In this document: positions 46,468-57,956 of the stretch, piece after piece
How positions within the stretch are numbered: position 1 is the first letter of the stretch
How the letters are laid out: every line of letters starts with the position of its first letter
NCBI RefSeq assembly: GCF_963169125.1
Contig: NC_084795.1
Span: 277,584,122 to 277,648,121, forward strand
Direction: 5' to 3'
Origin: Humulus lupulus
Taxonomy: Eukaryota; Streptophyta; Magnoliopsida; Rosales; Cannabaceae
DNA: 64,000 nucleotides
Made by a program: the position numbers and the translations under genes
Notes under the pieces: generated by a model
Database searches by the model: none
What the model was told of the DNA's origin: nothing
What the model saw: only the letters and a program-made list of their open reading frames with translations

Positions 46468-47225
46468 TGTACGCCCTGGATTTCCCACGGGCTGATTAGC
46501 GAACCCGAGCTGCGGCCTAGCCATGACTATCTCATGAACAGCCCCAATACCGGAGCTTCTATCTCGAGGTCGTACCTCCTTAGCTTGGGAAGACCCCAAG
46601 GGCTCGCCAAGATCGCCCAAGGTTGGGGGAAGGACTCTGAAGACCTAAGGTCGAGTCAAGTGTGCAGTCGTGGTAAAAGCTAGATATGGAGGCCATGATC
46701 CTTTATAAGGTCTACACACGCAAGGTAAACGTGTATATATCAGACATCACGTGTCTGATATCCCCCTGACTTCTCGGACACGCAGCAGGAACGTGCGTAT
46801 TCAGACACCCACGACTGGGTTGGGCCGTGCGGCCCATTATCTCCTTACCTATTGATTTGATCACACTTATGTGTCAGGTTTAGGAATTAATCATGAATGT
46901 CACAGAGTTGATATGATAGATAAGGGGGTCACGGGATGAACTTCTTACCAACTCCCAGGTGCCTTCTCCTATAAATATGGAGACCCTGGGACTTAATAAG
47001 GGTTGGACTCTCAATTGTAAAAAAGGCCCTGAAACTAAATATCCAGTATAAAGCAATAATACTGACTAGTGGAGTAGAAGGATTTTAACCTTTGAACCAC
47101 TTAAAAACCGTGTCTTGAGTCACCTTTCCATTTGCTAAGATCATATATCTGTTTCGGTTCATTATTAGCAGTAATCTCTTTCTCTTCTTCTTTTAATTAC
47201 CTGTTGGCGAAGAACCACGGCAACA
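46468..47225 (+). repeat. 5' LTR of element C
   Basis: 758 bp, TGTACGCCCTGG to ACGGCAACA. TATAAATA at 46970-46977. Contains CAGACATCACGTGTCTG, an imperfect palindrome around CACGTG (46742-46758), a possible bZIP/bHLH site. Confidence 0.95.
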
Positions 47226-47226
47226 G

Positions 47227-47247
47227 TTTGGTGCTTTCGTTGAGAGC
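47227..47247 (+). promoter_or_regulatory. Primer-binding region of element C
   Basis: TTGGTGCTTTCGTTGAGAG just after the 5' LTR, shared with element B apart from one base. The primer tRNA is not identified. Confidence 0.7.
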
Positions 47248-47280
47248 AAGTTCAATTAGGGCCGTCGCAAACATCCAACT

Positions 47281-49552
47281 ATGGTGACTACGCGGTCCAG
47301 GCATGGTAACGAGACAGAACAACATGATGGGCAGGAGGCTCATCATATTGCCATCCCTGGTGAACAAGTTCCTGAAGTCCAGCACCGGCCAGGAAAACAG
47401 ACGGCGGGCCAAGATGATACTGGTAGTTCGGCGCCCCGGCCACCTAATCCGAACCCATGTTATTATACTGCGGTGGAGATGGAGAACGCTCAGCTGAGGA
47501 GTCAGTTAGCAACAACTAGTCGGCAAATCCAGGATATGCTGGCCCAGCTACCCCCTTTCACAACCGGCGTTAACGTCGGAGAGAGGCAAGGCGAGGCTCC
47601 TAAATCTCGCCGGGGTAACCGGTCCAGGCATAGCCGTTCGGATAGACTTCCAACAGCCAACTCCACCCCTTCATCACACCGTCAAGAGGCAAACTTCGAG
47701 GAAATGCCTAGGGACGGACAACAGCAATACAGCCGTTCGGTCAGGACGTCGACTCCTAGCTCCCAACCATCCTCGAGAGCATCCAAAGGAGCTCGAAGAA
47801 ATTCCCGAGGGAGATCCGGGGAGGGCTCGCGACGTCAGCCCGTCCCCGACGACCATCCTGCGCCTCGTCCAGATCGCCAGGCGAGGGACCAGCAGGTTGG
47901 CAGGGCCAAAAGGCCCCCACCAAATCTAATCCGACCTGATGGAACCAGGATCGCCTCTCCAGTCAGGCATCCTCCTTCTCCAATCAGATATCCATCTCCT
48001 CCTCGGCCCGTCCGAGACATCCCAGCCTATGGGAGTAGTAGGAGAAACCCGCCATCGGCAGGACCTTCCCGGCGTAGCAGGGCGCCAGGGGAGAGCTCAA
48101 GTCCTCAGCACCATAGGTGGACTTTAAGCCTATCAAACAGGAGCCACTAGACCGGCAGTCGCCGGAGTGATCTCTCTGGGGGAGATCTGCGTCAACGTTT
48201 AAGTTCGGCACAAAGTCACCAGACCACCCAGGGAGGCGACCTGCGAGATCGCCTCAACTCTCATAGAGGGGGCCGAGCAGGAGGAGATGGCCAGGCTCAC
48301 TCAGGGGGGCTCTGTCCGATGTACGTAACGGAGGGAATGTCCCAAATAACCTATCTCAAGATAGGAGGGGCAATAACCCACCAAATATGTACAATGGATC
48401 CGGAGCTGTTGAACAGACCCAGAATAACCAAGGACATCAGAACCAAACCCTCGAGCGCCTGACTTAGATGGAGGAGCTGATGAGGAAGCTCCTATCAGAA
48501 AAAGAAAACGACGATTATGATTCAGGGGACGAGATGGAACTCTTCGCCCCCAATATAGCAGCTACGGCATACCCATCCGGTTTCCGTATGCCTCACTTGT
48601 CAAAATTCAATGGGGATGGAGACCGATCGGATCATTTAGGGATGTTCAACACCCTGATGATGGCCCATAACATTGGTCCCGAGATGAGATGCTTAATCTT
48701 CCATTCCACGCTGACCGGACCAGCCAGGCAATGGTTCAAGCAAAGTAAAAGACAATCAATTAGTTCCTGGAAGACCTTCTCAGCTGACTTCAAAAGGGCA
48801 TTCCGAGCCTCCCAGGCCGCCCGTGTCCAGGCCGACTCCCTGGCTAACGTGAGACAGCATCCCGGTGAGACTCTGAAGGCCTACCTGAGCAGATTCGCGA
48901 ACGTTGCTGCTTGGGCCAGAGACGCAGATGATAGCTTCAACTCATGGCCATGAGAACCGGAATCCTTGTCGGAGGAGACCTCTGGAAAGATATACAAAGG
49001 AAGGGAGTCAGCTCGGTTAACGAATTCCTTAACAGGGCCCAAGAATGGATAAACTTGGAGGAATCCGAAGCTTCAGCTGCGGGAACCAGCCACGTTCCCG
49101 ATCAGCCCACTGGAGTGGGGACGGAGGTCATGGCAGCGACCCAAAATGTCACACAGAACAACCAGCCCGGTGGAGGCAAAAGAAAGGGAAATGGCGAAAA
49201 CAGTCAGCACGGCCAAAAGAAGAATAAGTCTGTAGACAAGTTTAAGCTCGTTTTCACGAAGTATACCAAGCTCACCCAGTCCAGGGAAAGTATCTTCCTG
49301 GCCAACTCTACTCGAGTCCCCTGGAAGAGGCCGGAGCCATTGAAGCACCACAAGGGAAAAAGAGATACTTCTAAGTTTTTCCGTTTTCATAACGACGTCG
49401 GCCACAATACCGACGATTGTAGGCATTTAAAAGATAAGATCGAAACTCTCATCCGAGCCGGCCCCTTGGCTCAATACTCACGGAACAAGGTTCCAGCAAA
49501 TCGACCTGCTCCGGACATCCCAGCCAGTCAACCCGGGTCTCGAATAGACTAG
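47281..49552 (+). pseudogene. Gag of element C
   Basis: ATG 47281 opens a 290-codon arginine/serine/proline-rich N-terminal part that stops at TAG about 48148. The capsid domain (48468-48953) has PHLSKFNGDGDRSDHLGMF, LTGPARQWFKQSK and DFKRAFRASQAAR. After a frameshift near 48940 it continues GILVGGDLWKDI through the zinc-knuckle-like FFRFHNDVGHNTDDCRHLK to a TAG at 49550. Two stops and one frameshift. It would form the particle shell. Confidence 0.85.
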
Positions 49553-49567
49553 GTTGTTCCTTCTCCT

Positions 49568-50620
49568 GTGGTAGGAGGAGAGATATCCACCATCTCTGGA
49601 GGTCTGCACATGGCTGGCACGAGCAGAGGCGCCCAAAAGAGATATGTGAACGAACTAAAATCTCATAACGGAGTGGAGTTCGTCCCGGAACAGCGTCAGT
49701 CAAAGCAACAGCGATTGGAAAGGCAACCAATCATTTTTACGGAGGAAGATGCAGGCCATGTCCAGTTCCCTCACAATGATCCCTTGGTTGTAGCAGTCCA
49801 GCTCGCCAACCGAAGAGTGAGGAGGGTACTGATAGACAATGGAAGTTCGGTGAACCTTTTATTCCGATCCACCTTAGAAAAGATGGGTTTGACTGTCGCC
49901 GAGCTGAAGGCAACCTCCATGATGTTGTATGGTTTTTCAGGGGAAGGATCAGCAGCGATAGGGACGATCGAGCTGGTGATCACCCTAGGTGAAGGACCTT
50001 GGACAGTCTCCAAACTACTTGAGTTCGTGGTTATTGATTGCTCCTCTGCCTACAACGCCATTTTGGGCCGACCTACGCTCATAGCCTTCAAGGCCGTCAC
50101 GTCCATTCGACACTTCGCAATGAAGTTCCCTACTTCAACAGGAATCTGCACTATCCAGGGCGATCAGCTCGCTGCCAGGGAATGCTACAGCATTTCCATG
50201 AAGGGAAAATCTAAACCCAGGCAGCTGGCAATGGCCATTCAAGGCGAAGAGGAATCTCAGGAACCCTTGGCGGATCCTGAGATTGAAAAACCTCAAAGCG
50301 CCGAGGGGGAAAATGTCGTCTTAAGTGAGGATATTGACCCCCGAATAGGCGAGGACAGGTCCGAGCTCCAGGCTATTGAGGAGCTCGAGGAAGTGAACAT
50401 TGATCCGCAGAATCCGTCGCGAATGGTCAAGCTCGAGAAAAACCTCTGCGGCAAGAGGAAGGCGGAGCTGACTATGTTTCTGCGGGATAACTTAGACGTA
50501 TTCGCATGGTCGCACGAGGACATGGTGGGGATTAGCCCGAGTGTTATCATGCACACACTTCATTTGGACAAAAGCATTCCTGCCAAGTCTCAGAAGCAAA
50601 GACGTTTAGGAACAACCTGA
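49568..50620 (+). pseudogene. Protease and linker of element C
   Basis: Aspartic protease with VLIDNGSSVNLLF, the Tat-type active-site loop, and AYNAILGRPTL. The C-terminal part NLDVFAWSHEDMVGISPSVI is the usual linker to RT. A TGA at 50618 (probably from CGA) ends the frame just before the RT. Confidence 0.87.
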
Positions 50621-51668
50621 GCTGAAGCCCTAGAAGAAGAAGTAGCCCGGCTCAAGAAATGCGGCTTTATCCGTGAAGCCAAGTTTCCAATATGGGTCGC
50701 CAACCCCGTGCTGGTCCCGAAGCCTAACGGGAAATGGCGGACCTGCATCGATTTCTCCGACCTGAATAAAGCCTGCCCCAAGGATTGTTTTCCATTGCCC
50801 AGGATCGACCAGTTGGAAGATGCCACGGCGGGGCACGAGCTCATGTCCTTTATGGACGCGTACTCGGGCTACAATCAGATCGCGATGAATCCGACGAACC
50901 AGGAGCACGCCAGCTTCATGACCCTGACTAATGTCTACTGCTACAAGGTCATGCCGTTCGGTCTGAAGAACGCCAGAGCTACCTACCAAAGGCTAGTAAA
51001 TAGAATGTTCGCAGACCAGATCGGAAAAAACATGGAAGTGTACGTTGATGACATGCTAGTCAAGTCAAAGATTGCCGATAACCATGTTTCCGACCTGGAA
51101 GAATGTTTTAAGATACTACGGGAATATGGCATGAGGCTGAATCCATAGAAATGCACTTTCGGAGTCGCGTCAGGGAAATTCCTCGGGTTCATAGTCAATA
51201 CCCGAGGAAACAAGGCAAACCCCGACAAGATCAGGTCACTGCTCGAACTTCCTTCGCCCAGGTCGCGAAAAGATGTCCAAGGCCTGACCGGAAGAGTGAC
51301 AGCCCTTAACCGGTTTATTTCCAAGTCCACATCTGGCTGAACCGCCCGTGCTATCCAAACCCAAGGCAGGAGAGCCTCTTTTCCTCTACCTGGTTGTCAC
51401 TGAGGACGTAGCTAGTGCCGTACTGGTACGAGAGGAGGACCAGGTTCAGAAACCAGTCTACTACATCAGCAAGAGACTTCTCGGGGCTGAGTCCCGATAC
51501 CCATTGATGGAGAAATTGGCATTCTGCCTCATCATGACCTCTCGAAAGCTCAGGTCGTACTTCCAGTCCCATTCGATTCACGTCATGACCGATCAACCTT
51601 TAAGGCAGGTTTTGCAAAAACCTGAAGCATCGGGACGTTAGTTAAAGTGGGCCATCGAGCTTAGTTAG
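50621..51668 (+). pseudogene. Reverse transcriptase and RNase H of element C
   Basis: RT with NPVLVPKPNGKWRTCIDF, MDAYSGYNQIAM, MPFGLKNARATYQRLV and the catalytic VYVDDMLVKS. TAG at 51146 replaces the Q of NPQKC. After FISKST at about 51330 the sequence jumps to LAEPPVLSKPKAGE: compared with element A about 32 codons are missing and the frame changes. RNase H (YLVVTEDVASAVLVRE, KRLLGAESRYPLMEKLAF) follows, with TAG codons at 51639 and 51666. Confidence 0.88.
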
Positions 51669-51725
51669 TTCGAGATTCTATACACTCCGCGAACTGCTAT
51701 AAAAAGTCAGGCCCTGGCCGATTTT

Positions 51726-53513
51726 ATGGTAGAATGCATGGGATTCCAGGAGGATCCCGCAGAGAACTCGCCCCAAATAAGCTCGCCCCTAGCTTCGTGG
51801 AGGATCTTTGTAGATGGTTCATCCAACGAGAATGGCTCCGGGGCTGGAATAATTCTGATATCCCCTGAGGGACATAGATTCCACTTGGAGCTAAGGTTCG
51901 GATTCAAAGCCTCCAACAACGAGGCCGAGTACGACGCTTTTCTGGCGGGACTGAGGATAGCCCAGGAATTAAAGGCGAGCTCCGTCCAGTGCTTCAGCGA
52001 CTCCCAGCTCGTGGTCAACCAGGTTCTGGGCGAATATCAAGCACGGGGACCAAAGATGGCCGCCTATCTGGCGAAGGTAAAAGTTGAGTTGTCCGAGATT
52101 GAGCAAGGCTCGATCGAACAGATACCTCGGGAGCAGAACGCCAATGCAGACGCTCTTGCCAAGCTGGCCACCTCTGGGGAAACGGAGACCTTGGGGCTAG
52201 TGCCAATTGAATTCCTGGAAAAACCAAGCGTAGAAGATGTCAGGACGAAGGTCAAGATGATCGATGCCAGGCCGACCTGGATGACCTCCATCCTTGAATA
52301 CCTCGTCGAGGGCAAGCTTCCTGAAGGGCGTAACGATGCATGTCGAGTCATGTACCAAGCTCTGAGGTACACGATGATCGATGGGGTGTTGTACCGACGT
52401 GGGCACTCCCTACCTCTCCTCCGGTGTGTTCTTCCAGATGAGGCAAAGGCCATCCTGCAGGAAGTGCACGAAGGATTTTGCGGAGACCACACTGGGGGGC
52501 AGAGCTTGACCTTAAAGGTCCTGAGGCAAGAATATTACTGGCCAACTCTGTCCAAAGACTCGATCTCGTACGTGAAGAAGTGCGACAAGTGCCAGCGGTT
52601 CTCTGCAGTTGACCGAGCTCCTCCAGTCGAGCTAAGGATGATCTCGTCCCCATGGCCATTTGGCATTTGGGGGATAGACTTGGTTGGCGCCCTCCCCACT
52701 GGAAAAGGCGGGGTCCGTTACGCCGTGGTAGCCATCGACTACTTCACTAAGTGGGCTGAGGCAGAACCTTTGGCAACGATAACGTCCAAAAAAGTGCTTG
52801 ACTTCGTGGTTAAGAGCATCATCTGTCGATTCTGCCTACCCAAGAAGATCGTTTCCGACAACGGCACCCAGTTCGATAGCGACCTGTTCACCGAGTTTTG
52901 CGAGAGGCACGGAATTGTGAAAAGTTTCTCCTCCGTGGCTTATCCTCAGGCGAACGGCCAGGTCGAAGCGGTCAATAAGACCCTAAAGGCGAGCCTCAAG
53001 AAGAGATTAGATGAAGCGAAGGGGGTCTGGCCAGAACAGCTCCCCCAGGTCCTATGGGCTTACCGGACTTCGCATCGGACTCCTACGGGTCATACTCCCT
53101 TTTCCTTAACCTTTGGGAGTGAGGCAGTCCTCCCCGTGGAAATTAAGGTGCTGTCGCATAGAGTCCAATCTTACGACCAAGATCAAAACCACGATCTCCT
53201 TTGCAATTCCCTCGATCTAGTTGATGAAAGGCGAGAGGATTCGCAACTCCAGCTCGCCCATTATCAGCAGAAAATCACTCGCTACTTCAACGCCAAGGTC
53301 AAAAAGCGCGCCTTTAGCGTTGGTGACCTGATCCTAAGGAGAGTTTTCCTCGCCGGTAAAGATCCTAAAGATGGAGTTTTGGGGCCAAACTGGGAAGGAC
53401 CATACCAGGTCATCGAAATCGTTAAGGAGGGAACTTATAAGTTAGCCCGGCTTAATGGAGGGGCGGTCCCGCGCACTTGGAACGCCATCCACTTAAAGAA
53501 ATATTATCAGTGA
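51726..53513 (+). CDS. Archaeal-type RNase H and integrase of element C
   Basis: An intact 595-codon frame. aRH: IFVDGSSNENGSGAG, NNEAEYDAFLAGLRIA, FSDSQLVVNQVLGEYQ and NANADALAKLA supply the acidic active site. Integrase: zinc site with EVHEGFCGDH and CDKCQRF; core WGIDLVGALP, VSDNGTQFD and PQANGQVEAVNK (the D-D-E set); C-terminal GPNWEGPYQVIEIV ending HLKKYYQ. Normally part of one polyprotein. The ATG at 51726 is internal, since upstream stops cut it from RT. All catalytic residues I can check are present. Confidence 0.93.
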   Translation: MVECMGFQEDPAENSPQISSPLASWRIFVDGSSNENGSGAGIILISPEGHRFHLELRFGFKASNNEAEYDAFLAGLRIAQELKASSVQCFSDSQLVVNQVLGEYQARGPKMAAYLAKVKVELSEIEQGSIEQIPREQNANADALAKLATSGETETLGLVPIEFLEKPSVEDVRTKVKMIDARPTWMTSILEYLVEGKLPEGRNDACRVMYQALRYTMIDGVLYRRGHSLPLLRCVLPDEAKAILQEVHEGFCGDHTGGQSLTLKVLRQEYYWPTLSKDSISYVKKCDKCQRFSAVDRAPPVELRMISSPWPFGIWGIDLVGALPTGKGGVRYAVVAIDYFTKWAEAEPLATITSKKVLDFVVKSIICRFCLPKKIVSDNGTQFDSDLFTEFCERHGIVKSFSSVAYPQANGQVEAVNKTLKASLKKRLDEAKGVWPEQLPQVLWAYRTSHRTPTGHTPFSLTFGSEAVLPVEIKVLSHRVQSYDQDQNHDLLCNSLDLVDERREDSQLQLAHYQQKITRYFNAKVKKRAFSVGDLILRRVFLAGKDPKDGVLGPNWEGPYQVIEIVKEGTYKLARLNGGAVPRTWNAIHLKKYYQ

Positions 53514-53621
53514 TTCACCTGTAAGGCTTGGAAGGTCACTTTTTATGTATTAATGAGAATCATTTTTTATGTATGTTTGCAAGTGTAATCTAAAGTAACC
53601 ACGAAAGACCCTTTCCCAGTT

Positions 53622-53634
53622 ACTCGGGGGGCAT
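53622..53634 (+). promoter_or_regulatory. Internal polypurine tract of element C
   Basis: ACTCGGGGGGCAT, G6 at 53626-53631, 110 bp past the end of pol. Very similar to the 3' tract CTTGGGGGGCAGA (57944-57956). Confidence 0.7.
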
Positions 53635-53647
53635 ATGGTACGTGGAT

Positions 53648-54230
53648 ATAACCAGGTCTCCTTAATGACTTAGAAGTTGGTTCATATCGATTGATCGTTG
53701 TTTTTCTTAAAAAACGCGAGATATTGATAAGGATTGGCGCTAACTAAGTCCTATCCTGGTCTTAACCGGGTCATAAAACTTAGAAGTTGATTTAGATCTA
53801 TTGATCGTTGTTCTTCTTAAAGAGCTCGAGATATGGATAAAAGTTAACGCGAACTAAGTTTTCAAAATAAGTTCATGGTCTTAACCAGGTCATAAAACTT
53901 AGAAGTTGATTTAAATCTATTGATCGTTGTTCTTCTTAAAGAGCTCGAGATATGGATAAAAGTTAACGTGAACTAAGTTTTCAAAATAAGTTCCTGGTCT
54001 TAACCAGGTCATAAAACTTAGAAGTTGATTTAAATCTATTGATCGTTGTTCTTCTTAAAGAGCTCGAGATATGGATAAAAGTTAACGCGAACTAAGTTTT
54101 CAAAATAAGTTCCTGGTCTTAACCGGGTCATAAAACTTAGAAGTTGATTTAAATCTATTGATCGTTGTTCTTCTTAAAGAGCTCGAGATATGGAAAAAGA
54201 TCATCATAAACTAAGTTTTTCAAAAGATTG
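53648..54230 (+). repeat. 119-bp tandem repeat downstream of pol in C
   Basis: Five units. The last four start CTTAACCRGGTCATAAAACT at 53761, 53880, 53999 and 54118 (exact 119-bp steps) and are nearly identical; the first is diverged and the last truncated. Each contains ATTGATCGTTGTTCTTCTTA and GAGCTCGAGATATGG. Directly follows the internal purine tract. Confidence 0.93.
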
Positions 54231-54369
54231 TAACCGAAATACGTAAAGGCAAAAAAGAGAAGATCAATTAATAGCGATTAAGCAAATTGTCTCGAGGTGA
54301 AAGCACCTCATGCAAAGGTTACATAAAAAAAAAGAGTATTATATTGGAGGGGCAAAAGATATAAACGCC

Positions 54370-56958
54370 CTAAGCTCCACCAGGTGGTCCTTTGGAGGTC
54401 GCCGTCTCGCCTTGCTCAACTGCGCCAGAACCATCCCCGGTCTCCAAGGGCGCCTCTTTATCAAGGCGAGCTTGGAACTTCACCAGCAGGCGCTCCCAGA
54501 GACTCGCCGACATGAAAGAAAAGTCTGCGTTTGGATTGTAGACCCAGCAATGGTAGAACAGATCTTCCATGGACTTTTCTGAAGTTGTCCGCTCGGCCTC
54601 TAAGGTGGCCTGGGCCACCTGAACCTCAATCTTCGCGACATCTAGGTCTGTCCGCGAGGTGGCGAGAGAGGTCTCGCGCTCTTGAACCTTCGAATGGGAT
54701 TTCTCCAACTCGACCTGAGAGGCCGCCAAGGCATCCTTGGCCGCTTGCAGGGTAGTCTGATGCTCGTCCCTCATGTTCCCGAGCTGAGTTTTGGTCCTGA
54801 TGATGCTCCGGTGTAGGGCGACAACGCTCTGCAAAGACAGAAAGACAATTGCCTTAGGAAAAAGCAGGGCAAAGAATTAAAAAAACACAAGTTAAGGTTG
54901 GCTTACTGTCATGGCCATGCCTAGTGAAGACTCCAGCACATCCACCGGGCTCATTGTCTCGATGGCCCGGAGCTCCTTCTCGGTGAACTTGTATGTATGG
55001 CTGACGGCGTAGTTCACTGACTCATACACCGTTCCCCGAAAGGCCTCGGGGATCTTCTCCAGGTCCTGGGGATTGACTGGTATGCGCACGTCGGAGGATA
55101 CAATGGCCGAAGTCCCGACCTCCGTTACTACGTCCCGGGCGGCGAGTGGAGCTCACGGAGCCGGCGGAGGCATATTGCTTCCCCCTGCAGCAAGAGGAAC
55201 CGCTCCCGCGACCTGTGAAGTTAGGCCTTGATCCTTCTCCTTTGCAGGAGACTTGGTGGGGGTCCCGGCGGCGTTCCTGGACGTCCGGAGCCTTTTCATT
55301 CTTGGCCCAGCTGAGAGGTTCCCCCCGAAGACCGCACCTCGCAAGCTCTCCTCGGACTGAGACATCTCGTCTGTCAAAGCAAAAGCAGGGTCAGTAAGAG
55401 TTAACAACCATACAGATACAAAAACTAAGAGGTAAAAAGTATAGGAATACTAAGGGAATCCTACCCCCTGGGCTAGAAGAAGAATCTAAATCGATTACTT
55501 CCCGAGCTGGCGCAAGTTCTGGGTCCGGGTCTGACTCAGGGCTAGATTCCTCTACATATTGCTTAATCCCTGGAGCTGCGATGCCCCTCCGGAGTGAGGG
55601 CCATGTACGAAGGTTGGTCCCATACTCCTCGAATAGGATCGACCTAAAGGCTAGGGTGTTATCTACTACTACGGTACCCCTAGGCCGACTATCTTGATAG
55701 TCCAGCACAAGCCGGTCAACACAATGGAGCAGGGTTATGTTTAGGTCCGGATCACTTCGGTGACGATGGACGAGCTGCCTAGGATTGAACCTAGCCAGCC
55801 GGGGGTCTGCTGTGGCCCTACCTAGACTCCTAAATGTGTAAGGGTTACCTTGGCCAGAAGGACCCGCGGCAGCTCCGGATTGGATCCTCTCCTCGCCCGT
55901 CACCGGGACGACCTCCAAGGTCCGCTTCCTATTCCTCACGAGCGGAACTTCGTCACCCTCGTCCTCCTCATCTTCGTCTTCCGCAACCTCCTCCACGACG
56001 ATGGGTCTGGTGTCGCGAGCTGGGGGAAGCCCCCAGGGCCTCCTGAGGTTTAAAGTCTGATTCGGGAAAATCAGCTTGCAGGCTACCATCGTCTCGTCTG
56101 TTACGAGCACGCGATAATCCTTCTCGTTGGGGGGCAAGCCCGCCAGCCTCTCGTAATAGGCCCCGAGGGTCACGGACTTCTCTGTCCTCGCGAAGATGGC
56201 TGCAGAAATAGCCTAAGTCAGAAAGGGATACGGGAGGAGCTAAAACGATACTTAACTTCCGAGCTAAGGAGAAAAGATACTTACGAGGACGGTTGAAGTA
56301 GTGGAGCTCGTAGTTCCTAAACCCCGTCGACATGAAGAACTGATCCTTGAAGTCGTTGGGGTGGCTGGGCAGCTCGATGACCGCAGCCGTGTTGGGGAAT
56401 CAGGTTAAGTAGTAAAACCCGTCGCCTCGCCCCCGCTGGTCCGGGCTGGCTTTGAGGCAGAAAAAATATAAAATGTCGACAGGAGTGGGGACCTCCCACT
56501 CGTGTTTCTGAAAACAAATACTTCAACCCTACCAGCAAACGGTAGGAGTTGGGCGGGAGTTGAAACGGTGCCAACCTCACATAGTTAAGGAAATCAGCAA
56601 AATACTGATCCAGTGGGAGGAAGGCCCCCGCCTTAAAATGTTCGCCGCTCTAGGCCGCGAACGATTCGTCGAGCGGCGCACAGCTCCGCTCGTCATCTGC
56701 AGCAGGTCGACCCACCACAGACGCCTTCCCCAGCGTGATGTTGTGGGAAAGGAAGATCTTGTTGATCTTCGCCTGGTTGTTGATTTTTGAGACGATTCTC
56801 TCCGCCTCAAAAAATGGATCAGGAGCCACCTCGAGCTCCTTCTCCACTGCCGGCCCAAAGCAAGGGATAGGGGAGTCCGGCATCACCGCTTTGCCTTTGT
56901 CCTGCTGGGAGGCCGAGCTCCCGACGGTCTTTTGTGGGGGATTCCTTTTTGGTGCCAT
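54370..56958 (-). pseudogene. Antisense gene of element C (Transposase_28-like, coiled coil)
   Basis: Exons on the minus strand: 56958-56285, 56212-55465, 55370-54907 and 54828-54370, with GT..AG introns between (72, 94 and 78 bp). Exon 1 has the Transposase_28-like block YVRLAPFQLPPNSYRLLVGL and VPTPVDILYFFCLKASP. Exon 2 has EKSVTLGAYYERLAGLPP, an acidic stretch and RPWGLPPARD. Exon 4 is a heptad-rich coiled coil with FYHCWVYNPNADFSFM near the end. Lesions: TAG about 56652, a +1 shift near 56525, TGA about 56400 and a stop at about 55153. The product's role is unknown. Confidence 0.75.
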
Positions 56959-56966
56959 CTGGTCGC

Positions 56967-57459
56967 CTAGCGAACAAAAGAAAACATTTTAGAAAAGGCA
57001 ACCCAAGCATGAAGAAAAAGCAATTATTATTTGCACGAGCGGAGGTAAGCCCAGCCCGTGGAGAGTGGGACCACGCGGTTCGAGGAACACGCGCCTGTGC
57101 TCCCAACAGATCCCCGATTACTCGGAATTCGTGTGTCAGGAGGGTCAGGATAGAATCTGCCTTGGGGGGAAAGTTTCAGTAGGCAAAAATTGCAAAACCA
57201 CTTGTAAGGCGTGTTCCCTAAGCTACCCGGTTTTGCACCCCAAAGTTCCAAAGCTCCTACCCATAAATTTTCCCCATAAAAAGCATCCAGAAATCCCTAC
57301 TCTTAAGTGATTTCCTACAGCAAAGATTCCCTAACCTAAAAGGGCTTTCATCCTCCGTATCCACAAAACCCAGTAAACCCTTGCATGCGGCTACAGTAAA
57401 ATTTTTACCTAAGCTACAGTGACATGTATTTTCAAAACGCACATGGTCAGGAAACTTAC
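56967..57459 (-). other. Leader intron of the antisense gene in C
   Basis: Donor ACACT|GTAAGTTTCC at 57459, acceptor TTCGCTAG at 56967, nine bases before ATG 56958. 493 bp, non-coding. Confidence 0.55.
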
Positions 57460-57942
57460 AGTGTTTGGCTGGGAGGTAGATGAAGGTGTCGCCTTGGTGA
57501 AAGCTTCGTTGGGGTATTGGTTTCCAAAGCTTCGAAGAAACCCGTGCGTCTGAGCTTCTTGAACGCTGAAAGTAGCAGCCACAGAGAAGAGGTTTTGTTC
57601 TTCTGAAATGAAGAGAGAAGAAGGAGAGAAATTTGGAAAAATTTCGAATGGAAGGGTGGCCCATGCGTAGGGTGGCCACCCCCTTTTAATACGTGAAAAA
57701 TCACGTGTAGATGGTCGTTGGATGCCCCTGGTGAGGGATCAAAGGCCTTCCACTTGAAATACGAAACGACGGCTGGGCATAGGCTAGGCCATTAAATGCG
57801 GTTCTCGTAAGACGTACCGCCACCAACCACGTTGTTCCACGTATCAGGCGCCTGCATAAGAGGAGGAATGCGAAGAGTTCATGGGGAAGCCTAAAAGCCC
57901 CTACTGTGGTCTTGTATACGACGGGGAGAACCACGAGCAGGA
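57460..57942 (-). promoter_or_regulatory. Promoter and leader exon of the antisense gene in C
   Basis: Minus-strand TATTAAAAGG (57694-57685) as TATA candidate, preceded by the palindromic CACGTGATTTTTCACGT (57710-57694), with a leader exon running to the donor at 57459. It lies inside the element, so it does not use the LTR promoter. Confidence 0.5.
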
Positions 57943-57956
57943 GCTTGGGGGGCAGA
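57943..57956 (+). promoter_or_regulatory. 3' polypurine tract of element C
   Basis: GCTTGGGGGGCAGA immediately before the 3' LTR; G6 at 57947-57952. Confidence 0.9.
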
